A DNA stretch of 22,849 nt from CAYWGR01 sp964458015 (lineage in GTDB: Bacteria > Planctomycetota > Planctomycetia > Pirellulales > Thermoguttaceae), in contig CAYWGR010000088.1 of the NCBI GenBank assembly GCA_964458015.1, positions 1 to 22,849 on the forward strand. The letters run 5' to 3'. The notes under the pieces were generated by a model, which was not told the origin of the DNA, ran no database searches, and worked only from the letters and a program-made list of their open reading frames with translations. Positions 22,535 to 22,849 of the stretch are shown in pieces; position 1 is the stretch's first letter; the number at the start of each line of letters is the position of its first letter. The translations under genes were made by a program, and so were the position numbers.

Positions 22535-22849
22535 ATGAGAACGGTCCGCTTTGCCTTGTTTGCGTTTTTCACCGTTGGCGCTGTTTCAACGGTTTGGGGT
22601 CAATACGGGCTTTACGGCTCGCCCGAGACGTTGCAACTGCCGGCGCAGGAAACTGCCCCGCAACCGGCTGCTACGCCGGTGAACTATCCGACCACGGCCA
22701 TGCCGCAGACGGCGGCAGTGCCCGGCTATAGTTATCCGGCTCAACCGCAGCAATATAGTTATCCCGCGCAACCGCAGATGCCGGCGCAGACTTATTCCTA
22801 TCCGGCACAACCACAGGCTGCGATTCCGACTTATTCCTACCCTGCACAC
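22535..22849 (+). CDS. Exported YSYPAQPQ-repeat protein, 3' end beyond the window
   Basis: The first 105 codons of an open frame. The ATG at 22535 has AAGGAG seven bases upstream, a strong site. A signal peptide (MRTVRFALFAFFTVGAVSTVWG, cut before QYG) directs export. From residue 65 the sequence is a low-complexity repeat: YSYPAQPQ at 65-72, 74-81 and 87-94, then YSYPAH at the edge, joined by Met/Ala/Pro/Gln/Thr linkers. The chain is rich in Pro, Gln, Tyr and Ala and has no charged residues in the repeat, so it is probably disordered. Such sequences occur in cell-surface or matrix proteins, but no function can be assigned. The codons of the repeat vary (TATAGTTAT, TATTCCTAT, TATTCCTAC), so the peptide pattern is kept despite DNA drift. 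Confidence 0.8.
   Translation, partial: MRTVRFALFAFFTVGAVSTVWGQYGLYGSPETLQLPAQETAPQPAATPVNYPTTAMPQTAAVPGYSYPAQPQQYSYPAQPQMPAQTYSYPAQPQAAIPTYSYPAH

Overview
The window looks like a scaffold from a member of the Planctomycetota, probably close to Pirellulales. This is inferred from the gene mix (exported neutral-ceramidase-like hydrolase, exported PhoA-type phosphatase, exported GH127, RibBA fusion, CsrA, many signal-peptide proteins), the moderately high GC and the scattered single genes with weak Shine-Dalgarno sites. No phylogenetic marker is present to prove it. Four N-runs (3455-3464, 7900-7909, 16809-16818, 20177-20203) show it is a draft scaffold, and three of them lie inside genes.

Layout. 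1-1173: the end of an ECF-type metal transporter, a CbiQ-like membrane subunit coupled by an ATGA overlap to a CbiO-like ATPase. 1174-2903: glnA (type I glutamine synthetase) with a good sigma-54 type -24/-12 element upstream and a G-quadruplex motif plus a hairpin just after its stop. 3089-3776 (minus): a VapBC-like locus with an intact antitoxin, a PIN toxin reduced to its first residues around an assembly gap, a small membrane protein and a palindromic operator candidate. 3971-7021 (minus): a ceramidase-like hydrolase and the Mg2+ channel MgtE. 7282-8488 (plus): a divergent CorA-like transporter overlapping an HPr-family protein whose regulatory serine position is aspartate. 8485-14924 (minus): PhoA-like phosphatase, exported transglutaminase-like/TPR protein, RibBA and DsbD. 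15061-15408 (plus): PII signal protein. 15480-17390 (minus): exported GH127 glycosidase. 17391-18121: a long non-coding stretch with a perfect palindrome. 18122-19292 (plus): DUF2293 protein and a GNAT acetyltransferase. 19553-19933 (minus): a small Sel1-repeat protein. 20386-21168 (plus): a membrane-anchored HExxH protein. 21187-22112 (minus): a divergent SNase-like exported protein preceded by csrA, which carries an in-frame TAA at codon 10. 22535 to the end (plus): start of an exported YSYPAQPQ-repeat protein.

How the genes fit together. glnA keeps the adenylylation tyrosine, has a sigma-54 type promoter and shares the window with a PII that keeps Tyr51, which suggests a classic nitrogen-control circuit. 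MgtE and the CorA-like protein are transcribed divergently from one 260-base region, so Mg2+ (or another divalent ion) may control both. No complete new multi-gene system is evident. The strongest second-look items are the interrupted csrA, the HPr with Asp in place of Ser46, the CorA-like protein with SMN in place of GMN, and the decayed vapC.
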